From: Phaeoceros laevis
Taxonomy: Eukaryota; Anthocerotophyta; Anthocerotopsida; Notothyladales
Direction of reading: 5' to 3'
NCBI GenBank assembly: GCA_049999765.1
Contig: JBNGIQ010009366.1
Location: forward strand, 1 to 64,000
DNA: 64,000 nt
Under the pieces are notes generated by a model. It had not been told where the DNA came from. It ran no database searches and saw nothing but the letters and a program-made list of their open reading frames with translations. Within the stretch, counting starts at the first letter, position 1. Every line of letters begins with the position of its first letter. Made by a program: the position numbers and the translations under genes. Shown here in pieces: positions 22,834-32,866 of the stretch.

Positions 22834-24171
22834 CGCAACCTCGGACGGCACCTCGAGCGGCCTAAAATGTCCAACTCGCTGCCTAATCACGAGCTCCTGT
22901 ATTGCCCCTCCTGGTCACTCCGTGCACCAAAAGAGCACCAAACCGCCGGAGCCCCTGCGCAAATCTCCTCTGCAAAGCCAGGTCTTGTTCCTTCCCAAGC
23001 AGTGCTTCCAACTACACACCTGCACCACGACTCCCTCCCATTAGATCGTACCTTCCATCGACACTCTCTCCAGACACACATATCCGCCTCCATTACTAAC
23101 AGCGTCTACCCCGATCTGTAGCACAGCTGCTATTGTCCATGGCCTCCATCCCGATCCCGCCCCACCCGACCTCAAATCATCGCCATCTAAGTTGCAGACA
23201 ATACCAGAAGTAGGCTGAGCTGCTACAAGACTCGCAATCGAGCAGACAGGAATCATACCTGAGGCAGGCATTTTTCTCTCTCCAGCGTACTCCCACAAGC
23301 CGTCAGCATGCAGCGAGCAGGATCAACGACCTGTGAACAGTGCGCCATGAGTCCCCGCCCGCTGCGCACGTCACCGCTCACCTCAATTGTGCCTACCTGC
23401 CTCTCCCAAGGGCCTCCTCCATGGCCAACACCGGCACGACTGGAAAGGCAGGGCGTGCAGCCAGCGATTGCCATGCTCGTCCAGAAGTCCTGACTCCTGA
23501 CCAGTCGGACTGCACTGGCGCTTCCTGTCAAGCAACCAGCCTACCTGCCAGGTCCGGGCAGCAGGTCAGGACGTCCCATCCAGCCCCCGACTGGACCGTG
23601 CCTTGGGCCCTGAGCCCAGTCCGGTCAGAAAGTCGGTGGGCCTTTCCAGTTGCTGTGGCACCCGCCGGTCTAACAACGACAGTTGAGCTGTTGAACTTGA
23701 GCGGACCAGCTTTTTATGACTGGGCCACGAAGTTAGGGTACTTGTCGGGGATTGTATCCACTTCCTGCAGGACCGCCGAGCTTTCAGGGCTGTGGCTACT
23801 CTAGGGACCAGCTCACACATACTACGGTGTTGGTTGCTAGCTAGTCCTTGTCGTCTTCCGCTTTTGTTGACTCGCGAGACGTGCGACTGCTGCTCCGTAC
23901 ACCATCTCTCCCCCTTCCGGTCACGATGCTTGTTTTTTTTGCTACATTGTGCGCTTCTCACCAAGACTGGAGGCGGACCGGCGAGCTACCTTTGATTCCT
24001 CAGGAATCAATCATGCCAAGAGTGTGAACTGCATTGACCGCTGTTAAACACGCGATGCGCGACACTTGATCACCTACGCTAACGTATGCAACCGTCCAGA
24101 GATTCTTGACACCCACCTCAGATGCCCCTCTTCACACACTTGAGCTGGCATACGTCCAGACGGCGAATCGC
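22834..24171. other. Promoter region of the receptor kinase and intergenic DNA
   Basis: No supported gene. Frames here are short and lack domains. Confidence 0.5.
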
Positions 24172-24315
24172 ACTTCCTCCCAAGTCCTATCTGATGCGGG
24201 TTCCGCAGGAGGCAACCAACCACATGTGAACTTCTTTACAGGGAACTTCCTCCCAAGTCCTATCTGATGCGGGTTCCGCAGGAGGCAACCAACCACATGT
24301 GAACTTCAATATAGG
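24172..24315 (+). repeat. 73-bp tandem duplication
   Basis: Two near-identical units begin at 24172 and 24245 (ACTTCCTCCCAAGTCCTATC). The second ends just downstream of the PPR gene stop and may lie in its 3' UTR. Confidence 0.9.
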
Positions 24316-24332
24316 GAACTCGCGAATTGTAG

Positions 24333-27300
24333 TTATCCGTGGGCTGAGGGCAGCCCCTGGCTCGTACAAGGAAGACTACTCTTTTCCCAAATCGTCTCCA
24401 GTGTGTACTCCGCCTCCCCTTTAGGCTCAGAGCTTACTTTGCCCAAGAGGTCGTACAGTAGCTCCTGCTGCTGATGCCGACAGTCCCCTGCCACGAATTT
24501 GTGCAATTCTTGAGAATGCCCGATCCAGGTCTGGCCAGGGCTCTTCCGTGCCCCTGCTTTTCTTCGGAGCTCGGTCACCTCGTTTGCATGTTCCCACATC
24601 CCAGCATGAGCATATATGCTTGACATCAACATGTAGGGAGCAGAATGCTTGGGCTGCAAGCTAACTGCAGAATCAAAGGCTCGCTTTCCAAGCAGTACCT
24701 TGCCATGCTTTCGGCAGGCACCCAGTAAGCACAACCACATTGGAAGAGTAGGTAGCATGGGCATGGATGCCACCAAATCTTGGACAGCCGTGAAGTTTCC
24801 TGCCCGACCCAGGAGGTCCACCATACTGACGTAGTGATCGCTCTCGGCTGTTAGCCCATGATCCCTGCTCATGGATTGGAACAACTCAACACCTTTGTTC
24901 ACCGTTCCAGCATGACTGCAGGCGGAAAGCAGCGAGACAAACGTGACTTCATTTGGCTTCACTCCAGCCACCTTCATGTCCTCATATCTCTGCAATATCG
25001 TCTCCCAGCTTCCTTGCCGGGCATACCCAGCGATTAAAGCATTCCATGACACAACGTCAGGTTGGGCAAGCATGTTGAACAAGTTTTGAGCTTCCACCAT
25101 GCACGCACATCGCCCATATGTGTGGATGAGAGTGTTTGCCAGAAGCAAACTAAAGTTGTTCCCGCTCCGGCGAATCAGATTCTGATGAACCTGCCTACAA
25201 AAATCTACATTTCCAGTGTTGCTGCACGCTTCCAGGATGCACAGAACTGTGATCTCATCTGGACTCTCACCTGCCTCCTGCATTTCTCTGTACAACTGCA
25301 AAGCCTTGTCACCCTGACCCTGCTGGGCATATGCTGCCATCAATGCGTTCCATGAAATCACTTCCCGCTCCGACAACGTATCAAACACATTCTGCGCATC
25401 CACAACGCTCCCACACTTCCCGTACAGCACTATCAGAGTAACGTTAACAAAGACATCCGAGTTATGGCCATTCATCCACGCTTCGCCGTGAATTATCTTT
25501 CCTACATGCAGAGAAAGCACCTTGGTTGATAACCCATCCATAACAACACCTTCTTCATCCTCTGCCAGGATAGAACAGGCTTGTAGCACAGTCCCAAAAG
25601 CCTGTGCATCTTGAGATATTCCTTCCTCTATTATTTGCCCATACAACTCCAAAGCCTTTTCTCCTTCACCTACCTGGACACATGCTGAGAGCATGGCAGT
25701 CCATGTCACCACGTCCCGTTGTGACAGTCCTCCAAACACATGTTCTGCATCCATAATGCTCCCACACTTCCCATACATGGCAACTAGAACGTTGCCTAAA
25801 AAGTTGTCTGATCCGTATCCTTTTCTCTTAGCCTGCGCATGTATTTCCTTACCCATCACCAAAGACTTGAGTTTCACAGATTGGCCACCAATCCTCTCAA
25901 CTTCTTCCTCATCTGCACAAATGCCACATGCCTGGAGTGCACTCAGAAATGTCAAAACATCTGAACTCACTCCTTCCTCCTGCATTCCCCTATACAGTTG
26001 CAAAGCCTCCTCTCCTTGACCCTGCTGAGCATGTGCCACAAGCATTGCATTCCATGCTACCAGATCTCTGACAGACAAGCCATCAAACGCTTTTCGCGCA
26101 TCCAAGATGCTCCCACACCTCCCATACATACTCACCAAAGTGCTTCCAATAAAAAGGTCCGACTTATACCCTCTTTTCCAAACTTCGGCTTCCAATAGTT
26201 TCCCCCTTTCTAGAGACCTCACCTTCATTGATCTACCATCCCCTGTATCTTCCTTCTCTGCAAGCATGGCACATGCTTGGAGCGCACTGACGAATGTTCT
26301 ATCATCCAGACTGACGTCTTCCTCCAGCATCTTTTCGTAAAGTTGCAAGGCTTTCTCCCCTTGGCCCTGTTGGGCATATGCAGCAACCATTGCATTCCAT
26401 GAGACCCTGTCCCTCTGAGGCAACCCTTCAAACAGGTTCTGTGCATCTGCAATGCTCCCACACTTTGAGTACATACTAACTAACGTGTTACCAATACAGA
26501 CATCTGACTTGTAGGTCATCCTCCAAGCTTCATGATGAATTCTTTTCCCCATGTACAATGACTTTATTTTGATGGAATGTTCATCCACAACAACGTCTTC
26601 TTCCTTTTCCGCAAGCTTGCCACATGCTTGGAGCATGCTGACAAAGGTATGAGCATCTGGGCTCAGGCCCTTCTCCAACATTTGCATGTACAGCTGCAAA
26701 GCCTTCTCTGCTTGGCCCTGCTGAGAATATGCTGACAGCATCACATTCCACGACAATACATCCAGTTGAGACAACCTTTCAAACACGGCATGTGCATCCA
26801 TAATGCTCCCACACTTCCGATAAACGCTGACCAGGGTGCTGCCGAGAAAGATACCAAAAGGAGAACCCCTCCTGTGAGCCTCAGCTTGGATCACCTTTGC
26901 TCTTCCTAGAGACTCTACCTTGGTGGAATGGCCAAAGTCAGCATCTTCTTCCGCATCTGCAAGCACCCCACATGCTTGTAGCAGGGTGAAAAAGGTCCGA
27001 TCATCCGGACTGACACCATCCTGCGACATTTGCTCATAAAGCTGGATAACCTCCTGCCCTTGACCTTGCTGCACATATGCCAGAAGCAGGGCATTCCATG
27101 CCACCTTGTTTCTCTCAGGCAATCCAGCAAACACACATTTTGCATCTGCAATGCTGCCACACTTTCCATACATGCTCACTAGAGTGTTACCGACAAAGAC
27201 GTTCTCCTTGTGGCCACAGTTCCAAGCTTCAGCATGTAGTACCTTCCCCATTTGCAGATAATATACTGCAGCTGATCGCCTCCCTCTATCATCTTCTTCC

Positions 27301-28331
27301 TCTTCAGGAAGAATGCCACATGCCTGGAGAGCGGTGACAAAAATCCAAGAATCTGGGATGATACCTTCCACTTGCATTTGTTCATAACACTGCATAGCTC
27401 TATGTCCTTGGCAATGCTGAACATAGGCTGAGAGCATGGCGGCCCAAGACACCACATCCCGCTGAGATAAACTGTCAAAGACAGCCTGAGCATCCTCAAT
27501 GTTCCCAAGCTTCGCATACATGTCCACGAGACAAGTACCCACAAACACATCGGACGAGCACCGGTACTTTACAGCTTCAGCATGAATGCGCTTACCCTCT
27601 TCCAGGTCGGCCAGGCTGCAACAAGCTTTGAGTAAGCTGACAATGATATACGTATCTGGCTCAAAACCGTCCTCTCGCATATAGTCATACATTCGCAGCG
27701 CTTCGTGACCTTTGCCGGCTTTCGAGTACCCAGATATTACAGCTTTCCAGGACAGAGCACTTCGTTGTGGCAGCCTGAAAAATACCTGAATCGCATGTTC
27801 AAGGTCCCCGCATTTAATTAACGTGCAGACCACAGATTCACCAAGAAACCTGTTAGACTCCAGCCCATGTTTTGAGAGGTGAGCGTGAACTAGCTTAGCC
27901 TTAGTCAAGGCTTTCCTGTTGGTGCACTCCTGCAACAGAGACCTGTACAAGTTGATCGAAGGGACAGTGCCATCATGGTCCATACAGAACAGGACATCCA
28001 GCAACTTGTCCAGCTGCTCCTCCTGGCTTGGACCTTGAAGTGCATCACCTGGGATACTAGACGAAAATCCATGGAGCACCCTCGGCCCACCTGGTAGACG
28101 GGAATTCAAAGTGACATTCCGAGAAGCAACGGGCACAAGCTTATTTTCATTCTTCACTCCAAGTCTCCCGTGCCTGAGGTCTGAATACCTGGGGACTCTC
28201 TGCAGGTGTACAGCAAGCGGCGTCAGGAACCACAGGCTCCCAAGACAGCCTGGAGCTGTGGCTGGCAAGGTCCACCCTTGTCCAGCCTGCTGTCCCATCA
28301 TTCTGAAGGCTTGGAGAAGAGATCCACTCAA
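24333..28331 (-). CDS. Large PLS-class PPR protein without DYW domain, 1332 aa
   Basis: An intronless frame with an N-terminal stretch of about 100 residues rich in Arg, Ser and Leu, consistent with organelle targeting. It then carries about nine P-L-S triplets, marked by MYGKCGSIADA-like S motifs and VSWNALIAGYARQG-like P motifs, and E motifs. It ends with a PG-box region (SPGQTWIGH then LHKFVAGD) and about 50 residues with no HxE or CxxC. It should therefore bind a specific organelle RNA and, if it edits, need a DYW partner in trans. Six internal L motifs carry acidic insertions of about 20 residues (for example EKEEDVVVDEHSIKIKSL). No frame damage is seen. Confidence 0.93.
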   Translation of the reverse strand: MSGSLLQAFRMMGQQAGQGWTLPATAPGCLGSLWFLTPLAVHLQRVPRYSDLRHGRLGVKNENKLVPVASRNVTLNSRLPGGPRVLHGFSSSIPGDALQGPSQEEQLDKLLDVLFCMDHDGTVPSINLYRSLLQECTNRKALTKAKLVHAHLSKHGLESNRFLGESVVCTLIKCGDLEHAIQVFFRLPQRSALSWKAVISGYSKAGKGHEALRMYDYMREDGFEPDTYIIVSLLKACCSLADLEEGKRIHAEAVKYRCSSDVFVGTCLVDMYAKLGNIEDAQAVFDSLSQRDVVSWAAMLSAYVQHCQGHRAMQCYEQMQVEGIIPDSWIFVTALQACGILPEEEEDDRGRRSAAVYYLQMGKVLHAEAWNCGHKENVFVGNTLVSMYGKCGSIADAKCVFAGLPERNKVAWNALLLAYVQQGQGQEVIQLYEQMSQDGVSPDDRTFFTLLQACGVLADAEEDADFGHSTKVESLGRAKVIQAEAHRRGSPFGIFLGSTLVSVYRKCGSIMDAHAVFERLSQLDVLSWNVMLSAYSQQGQAEKALQLYMQMLEKGLSPDAHTFVSMLQACGKLAEKEEDVVVDEHSIKIKSLYMGKRIHHEAWRMTYKSDVCIGNTLVSMYSKCGSIADAQNLFEGLPQRDRVSWNAMVAAYAQQGQGEKALQLYEKMLEEDVSLDDRTFVSALQACAMLAEKEDTGDGRSMKVRSLERGKLLEAEVWKRGYKSDLFIGSTLVSMYGRCGSILDARKAFDGLSVRDLVAWNAMLVAHAQQGQGEEALQLYRGMQEEGVSSDVLTFLSALQACGICADEEEVERIGGQSVKLKSLVMGKEIHAQAKRKGYGSDNFLGNVLVAMYGKCGSIMDAEHVFGGLSQRDVVTWTAMLSACVQVGEGEKALELYGQIIEEGISQDAQAFGTVLQACSILAEDEEGVVMDGLSTKVLSLHVGKIIHGEAWMNGHNSDVFVNVTLIVLYGKCGSVVDAQNVFDTLSEREVISWNALMAAYAQQGQGDKALQLYREMQEAGESPDEITVLCILEACSNTGNVDFCRQVHQNLIRRSGNNFSLLLANTLIHTYGRCACMVEAQNLFNMLAQPDVVSWNALIAGYARQGSWETILQRYEDMKVAGVKPNEVTFVSLLSACSHAGTVNKGVELFQSMSRDHGLTAESDHYVSMVDLLGRAGNFTAVQDLVASMPMLPTLPMWLCLLGACRKHGKVLLGKRAFDSAVSLQPKHSAPYMLMSSIYAHAGMWEHANEVTELRRKAGARKSPGQTWIGHSQELHKFVAGDCRHQQQELLYDLLGKVSSEPKGEAEYTLETIWEKSSLPCTSQGLPSAHG

Positions 28332-28785
28332 AGCTACTCCTGTCTTTCTTCATAGTCACCACCGGCATGGAATGGAGGGAGTTCAAGCCCTTGCTTCTTG
28401 TGAAAAATGTGGGGCTTGACACAACACCCTCCCAACCTTGTCCCTCAGTCGCTACATAGTCGCCAGTCGGGCCACCGCCGCCACATCCGTTGCCCCAGCA
28501 GCTAGCAGCAGATGAAACGAACCTGGAGTTCCGACACCGAGAAGTAAAGCACAGCCGGCGTCGGAATCGGAATGCAGCCATGGATAAGCAAGTCACCCCT
28601 GCAATCGACGAGACAACCATTGGGGGAGGGTAATGCACTACTCAAAACGTGTGTTATGTCCAGTAACCGCAGAGCTCATCCGCCGAATCCGCGTTGGAGG
28701 TGCCTGCTTCAAGTTGCTTGACACGGAATTCCCGCTCTCTCCTGCTGTATCCTCTTTTCCTAATGTAGCTGGAGCAATACAAATA
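28332..28785. other. Intergenic, likely bidirectional promoter
   Basis: Lies between the starts of the PPR gene (minus) and the small zinc-finger gene (plus). No further gene seen. Confidence 0.4.
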
Positions 28786-29114
28786 ATGGCCGCCCACAGC
28801 TTCAGCAAAACATCTGCGTCGTCACCGGGGTCAGCAGGCACGCTCGAAATTGATTGCTTGTGCAGAGAGGTTCAGCTGTAGATATCTGTGCTGTGAGTCA
28901 ACATTGGGGTTTGTAGTTGGATGGCAAATCTTGGAAATGCGGTCTTGCGTCTCCGACAACCAGTGAACAAATCTTGCAAATCGAACCAAGAGTTCTTTGC
29001 GTACTCTAGCTGTTTATTTGTGCTGATCTGTTGGATAGTTTCCGTGCATTGGAAAAACATGTTGCTATTCGTCATTCTGGTTAATCTCATGGTGTGATTG
29101 CTGCGTGGATGCAG

Positions 29115-29746
29115 CACACGAGAAAAAGAAGAACAAGGAAAACATTCCCGACGATGCTATCGTTCTCGTAAGGTCCCCGAGCAAGAAAATGGAGTTCGTC
29201 AAGCAGAGGTTCTCACTGGACGATACGGTGCAGACTTGCACCCCAATCATGCAAGAGTGCGAAAGCATGAAGGGCAGACTTCGGGACCTGGAGGAGAGAG
29301 TTAGGAGCCTGACAGAGGACATGTCATTTGCCTTGGTAAGTGTATAGATCTGCCTTGCTACTTCCAAATCGAGGTGGTGAAGGTGAAAACATTTGGCCAT
29401 TCCAACCTACGATTCATGCGGTTTTGCTGTTCAGAATGTCGCCCATCAATTCAAAACAGAAATGAAGAAAACCAGAGAGGAACAAAGCCAGGAAGAGGCA
29501 GACTTTGTGGAATTCATCCATGCATGTGCAAGAGAGGACACGGAATTCTATTGCGAGACCTGTGCACAAAGGTGAGAGGATCAGCATTTGGTATTTTTGC
29601 CCTCCACCTTTATGCTCGTTTTGGCTCTGATCACTGTCAGCAGACAGTCTACTCTATTGAATGATTGAATCACCTTCGTGCTCGTTGCCAGGTTCACATC
29701 TCAACATGCCCTGGACCATCACATGAAAGATTCCAAGAAGCACTAA
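29115..29746 (+). CDS. Small coiled-coil protein with C-terminal C2H2-like zinc finger, 5' exon unresolved
   Basis: Three exons are clear: 29115-29335, 29435-29571 and 29692-29746. They join in phase and stop at 29746. The middle is helical and charged (PIMQECESMKGRLRDLEER; HQFKTEMKKTREEQSQEEA). The C-terminus reads FYCETCAQRFTSQHALDHHM then KDSKKH, a C-x2-C finger with His ligands like a C2H2 or matrin-type finger. The first exon shown needs one base from an upstream exon. A candidate start is the ATG at 28786 (MAAHSFSKTSASSPGSAG), but I found no donor with the right phase. I do not recognise the family; an RNA- or protein-binding role is possible. Confidence 0.65.
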
Positions 29747-30157
29747 GTAGACTATGTGACTAGTGGTGGTCGTGACCCTTATCTGTGCAGTATGGAGTAG
29801 TGCACACCTAGCCAGTGCACACCTAGCAGATGCATACCTAGCGATGCTCAACAATTCAAATGCAAGCTGCATGGCATGCGAAGTGTTGAGAAGATGCACG
29901 GACAGAGTTGGAAGCAGAGGTGAAGTGATCACTCCTCTGTACTGGACGCATTTGATGTTCGGATAGGCGTTACGAGTATCCTCTAACATGAACTGCTGCT
30001 CTGTCTGCAGGTTGTCAGGTGCTCTGAGCACAGAGCCACCCTGTAAGATTACGTAGCCGATGAAGAGGGGTTTTGACTGTAGCAGAGACTGGACAGTGTG
30101 ATACCAGATGAACATGTATTGTACATTGTTTTCTAGTATGTCGGGAAACTCCCTTTA
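29747..30157. other. Intergenic between convergent genes
   Basis: No gene. Three imperfect copies of a roughly 15-bp unit (TGCACACCTAGC) lie near 29800-29845. Confidence 0.4.
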
Positions 30158-32202
30158 TCATACATTGGCAAATAGCTTGTAGGTTGAAGAGTCTATTACG
30201 AGCTGACGAACTGAACCAACAGCTCCCACGACAGCAATGACAGAGAAAACTGCGGCCAGGATGCAGTGCAGCCAGTACTGAATTGTCCTTAGAGACGGTC
30301 TGAAAACCATAATGTGGAAGATGAAAGGCAAAACGTAATCGAGGGGAACGTACCCAAACGCTCCCAGGATTGCCAGGAAGTCTCCTACGAAGGGGAACAT
30401 AGCAGCGACAAGCGTCGTGATGGCAACAAACAACGACCGGAGAAGAAGCCGAGGAAGAACGTTCCTTTTGGAGAAGCTTCCCTTTTTGCCATCCGCAGAT
30501 TTCCCTTCGATCAATTCGAAGCAGGGCTGCAGGTACACCTGCCCAAAGACATGGGTTCGTTGTAATACGTGGTGACCACAAGATTACTTGAAAGCGTAAA
30601 AGAAACAGGGAAAACGGCATACCAGTGTCATAGATGTGAGTTGCAGCGCAGCACACAGATTTCCTGTAAGGGCGATCCACCGAGGAAGACGGGGGGAGAC
30701 ATCCAGTAGCACGTTTGCCGAGACTTGGTTCCCGTAGGCCCAGTAACCGGTTATCCCCACTGTCAGGTAAGTTGTCCAGATGACGGTGTAGCTCAAAGCA
30801 AGGCCCTTGAGCATCTTTCCCGCCACTGGAGGTGCAATGGTAGCCTGCAGTCACGCACATTCAGTGTTGAGCTACCATCACTTTCCGAGAACCAAGTAGT
30901 CGCAAAACATCCTGAATTCAACATCTGTTAGGGTACTGAAGGCCAAGGCTCACTTGAATTTCTGGTAGAATTGCGTTGCCGTAGGTGGTGACGATTATAG
31001 AGATGGCTACGAAAACGTTGAATGTCGTGGTGATTCCCTTCCTAGGAATGCTGTAATCTGCCTCCGGTGCTGTGCTGGAATGACCTGCGAGTTGATACGC
31101 AGTCTCATCCATGAATCATAAAACAGGCAACCTTGAGGAGCATCATACACATAGCATAATCTTTGAGGCCAACGTAGTGGCTCACCTACGTATAGGGAGC
31201 CTCCCACGGCTATGGCACAAAACGTCAGAGTAAGGATCGTTGCAGCGAAGTTGATGTGCCTTATTGAGTGGAAAGAAGGAAGTTGAGCAAATATCATGGT
31301 CATGGCACCAAATATGACGATGAACTGGTACAGCTGCATGTGTCCTTCAGGTCGGATCAACCTATATATTTCCTACATTGCATTGCAACACAACTGGTAA
31401 GCTGCTAGAAGCACCGAATTATCTCAACTCCCAGGCCTGCAGCGAACACAGTTAGTTTTAGTCCCATCCACACCTTCAAGAAGATCCCCGAAAGCAGAAT
31501 CAACCCCGAGGCCGAAAGGAAGCACAGCAGCAGCTGCATGAACGCAACCGCATAGAAAGACCAGGAGTTGCCTGCTAGCACAAGAAGCAAAAAAATTAGC
31601 GGAGCCGCAGGACAGCAACGATCACAGGAGCCAATTGAACTGGCGTCTCCAACTTTTCCAAACTGTCACCTAAAATGTGTTGAGCAGCATCTCGGTACCG
31701 AATCAAACGGTGCCCCTCCTCTGCCGCCCGGTCAAGCACATCGGAGAAGAGCTTGTAACCATACATGGACACCGCCCCGCACACCACCAGTGTCGCCACT
31801 CCTGCGTACCATCCGAGGAAGGAGATGGCCAATGGCAAGCTGAGCAACGGCGGCCCGACAATCGCCGAACAGATGTGATAGCCCGCGTGCCACCAGTCCC
31901 CTATTCAAACAGTCCACATTCAAATTCTGTGAAGGACTGCGTAAGCGCTATCCCAGCAGCCACATCAATAGACATCATCTCGCAGCTGCCGCACCTTTGG
32001 ACTCCAGAACAATGAGCGCTCCCGCATCCAAGTGCAAGGGGCTCTCCTTATCTGCTGCTTCTTTGGCGGTGAAGGACACCTTCTGCCAAGTATCCCCGTC
32101 CACCGTCTTAGGACTGGCATTGTCCTGTTGTCTGCCCTGCTGCGAGGCCGCCATAGCCGGGGGGGAGGTGCCCTCCATGACTGCAGCTGTGGTGGTGTAC
32201 AT
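30158..32202 (-). CDS. GAT1-like GABA / amino acid transporter (AAAP family), 485 aa
   Basis: Seven exons on the minus strand (32202-31995, 31900-31670, 31571-31474, 31372-31186, 31084-30954, 30844-30623, 30538-30158) join in phase. Segments match plant GABA transporter 1 in order: PPLLSLPLAISFLGWYAG, IRYRDAAQHILG, QFIVIFGAMTMIFAQLPSFH, IIVTTYGNAILPEIQ, GKMLKGLALSYTV with ITGYWAYG, LPRLLLRSLFVAI with AFGYVPLDYVLP, and STYKLFANV at the end. About eleven membrane helices are expected. GAT1-type carriers import GABA and related amino acids by proton symport at the plasma membrane. A second Met at 32178 would shorten the tail by 8 residues. The membrane core is complete. Confidence 0.92.
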
Positions 32203-32866
32203 CGCTGCTGTCCGGATTCCTCAGAATGTCGCAGCAACGCTCGCAATTCGAGGGAAGCCCATAGCTCGCATTGATGACTGTCTGATTCCAGAACCTCGAG
32301 GAGAATTAGAGTCGGGCTTTGAGATTGGAGCCACCCTAGGCCTTCTCTCCACTGAGGGCGACAGTTGTGCTCAGGGAGACATGTGCACCAAGAATCATGT
32401 CAACGATCACTGAAGACGCATTGAAGACGGACTGACGGAGTAAACCGGCGTTAGCCGCAATTATGTCGTCACGACAAGACTTGAAATCAATGCACCGTCA
32501 AGTCGGAAAAGACTCTTCAACCAACCACCGCATCATTTCCAGATTTTTGTACAAAGTTGCGGGCATCTCGACGTGGCCTCGACGTGACCTCGTAGGTCGG
32601 CTTACCTCCCACATGGGAGGGCGGGTCTGCGTGTCGCTGTATGCTCCACTGTGGCCCCACCTTGAAGCTGTGACCTTCCGCATTGTTGGTAGTGGTTCTA
32701 TGCAGATCTTTAGCACGTGAGTCTTAAGGAGAATCTTCTTTCGTTTCGATGAAACTCGTCGTAACAAATGCTGTTAATTTGAAGCTGAAAGACCAGCCGT
32801 GCTGAGCCACACTATGGCGCAGAGAGAATGAGAAAAAATGTTTGAAGGGAGATAGAACCGACCACC
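32203..32866. other. Promoter of the transporter and 3' flank of the tRNA synthetase
   Basis: No coding feature supported. Confidence 0.45.
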
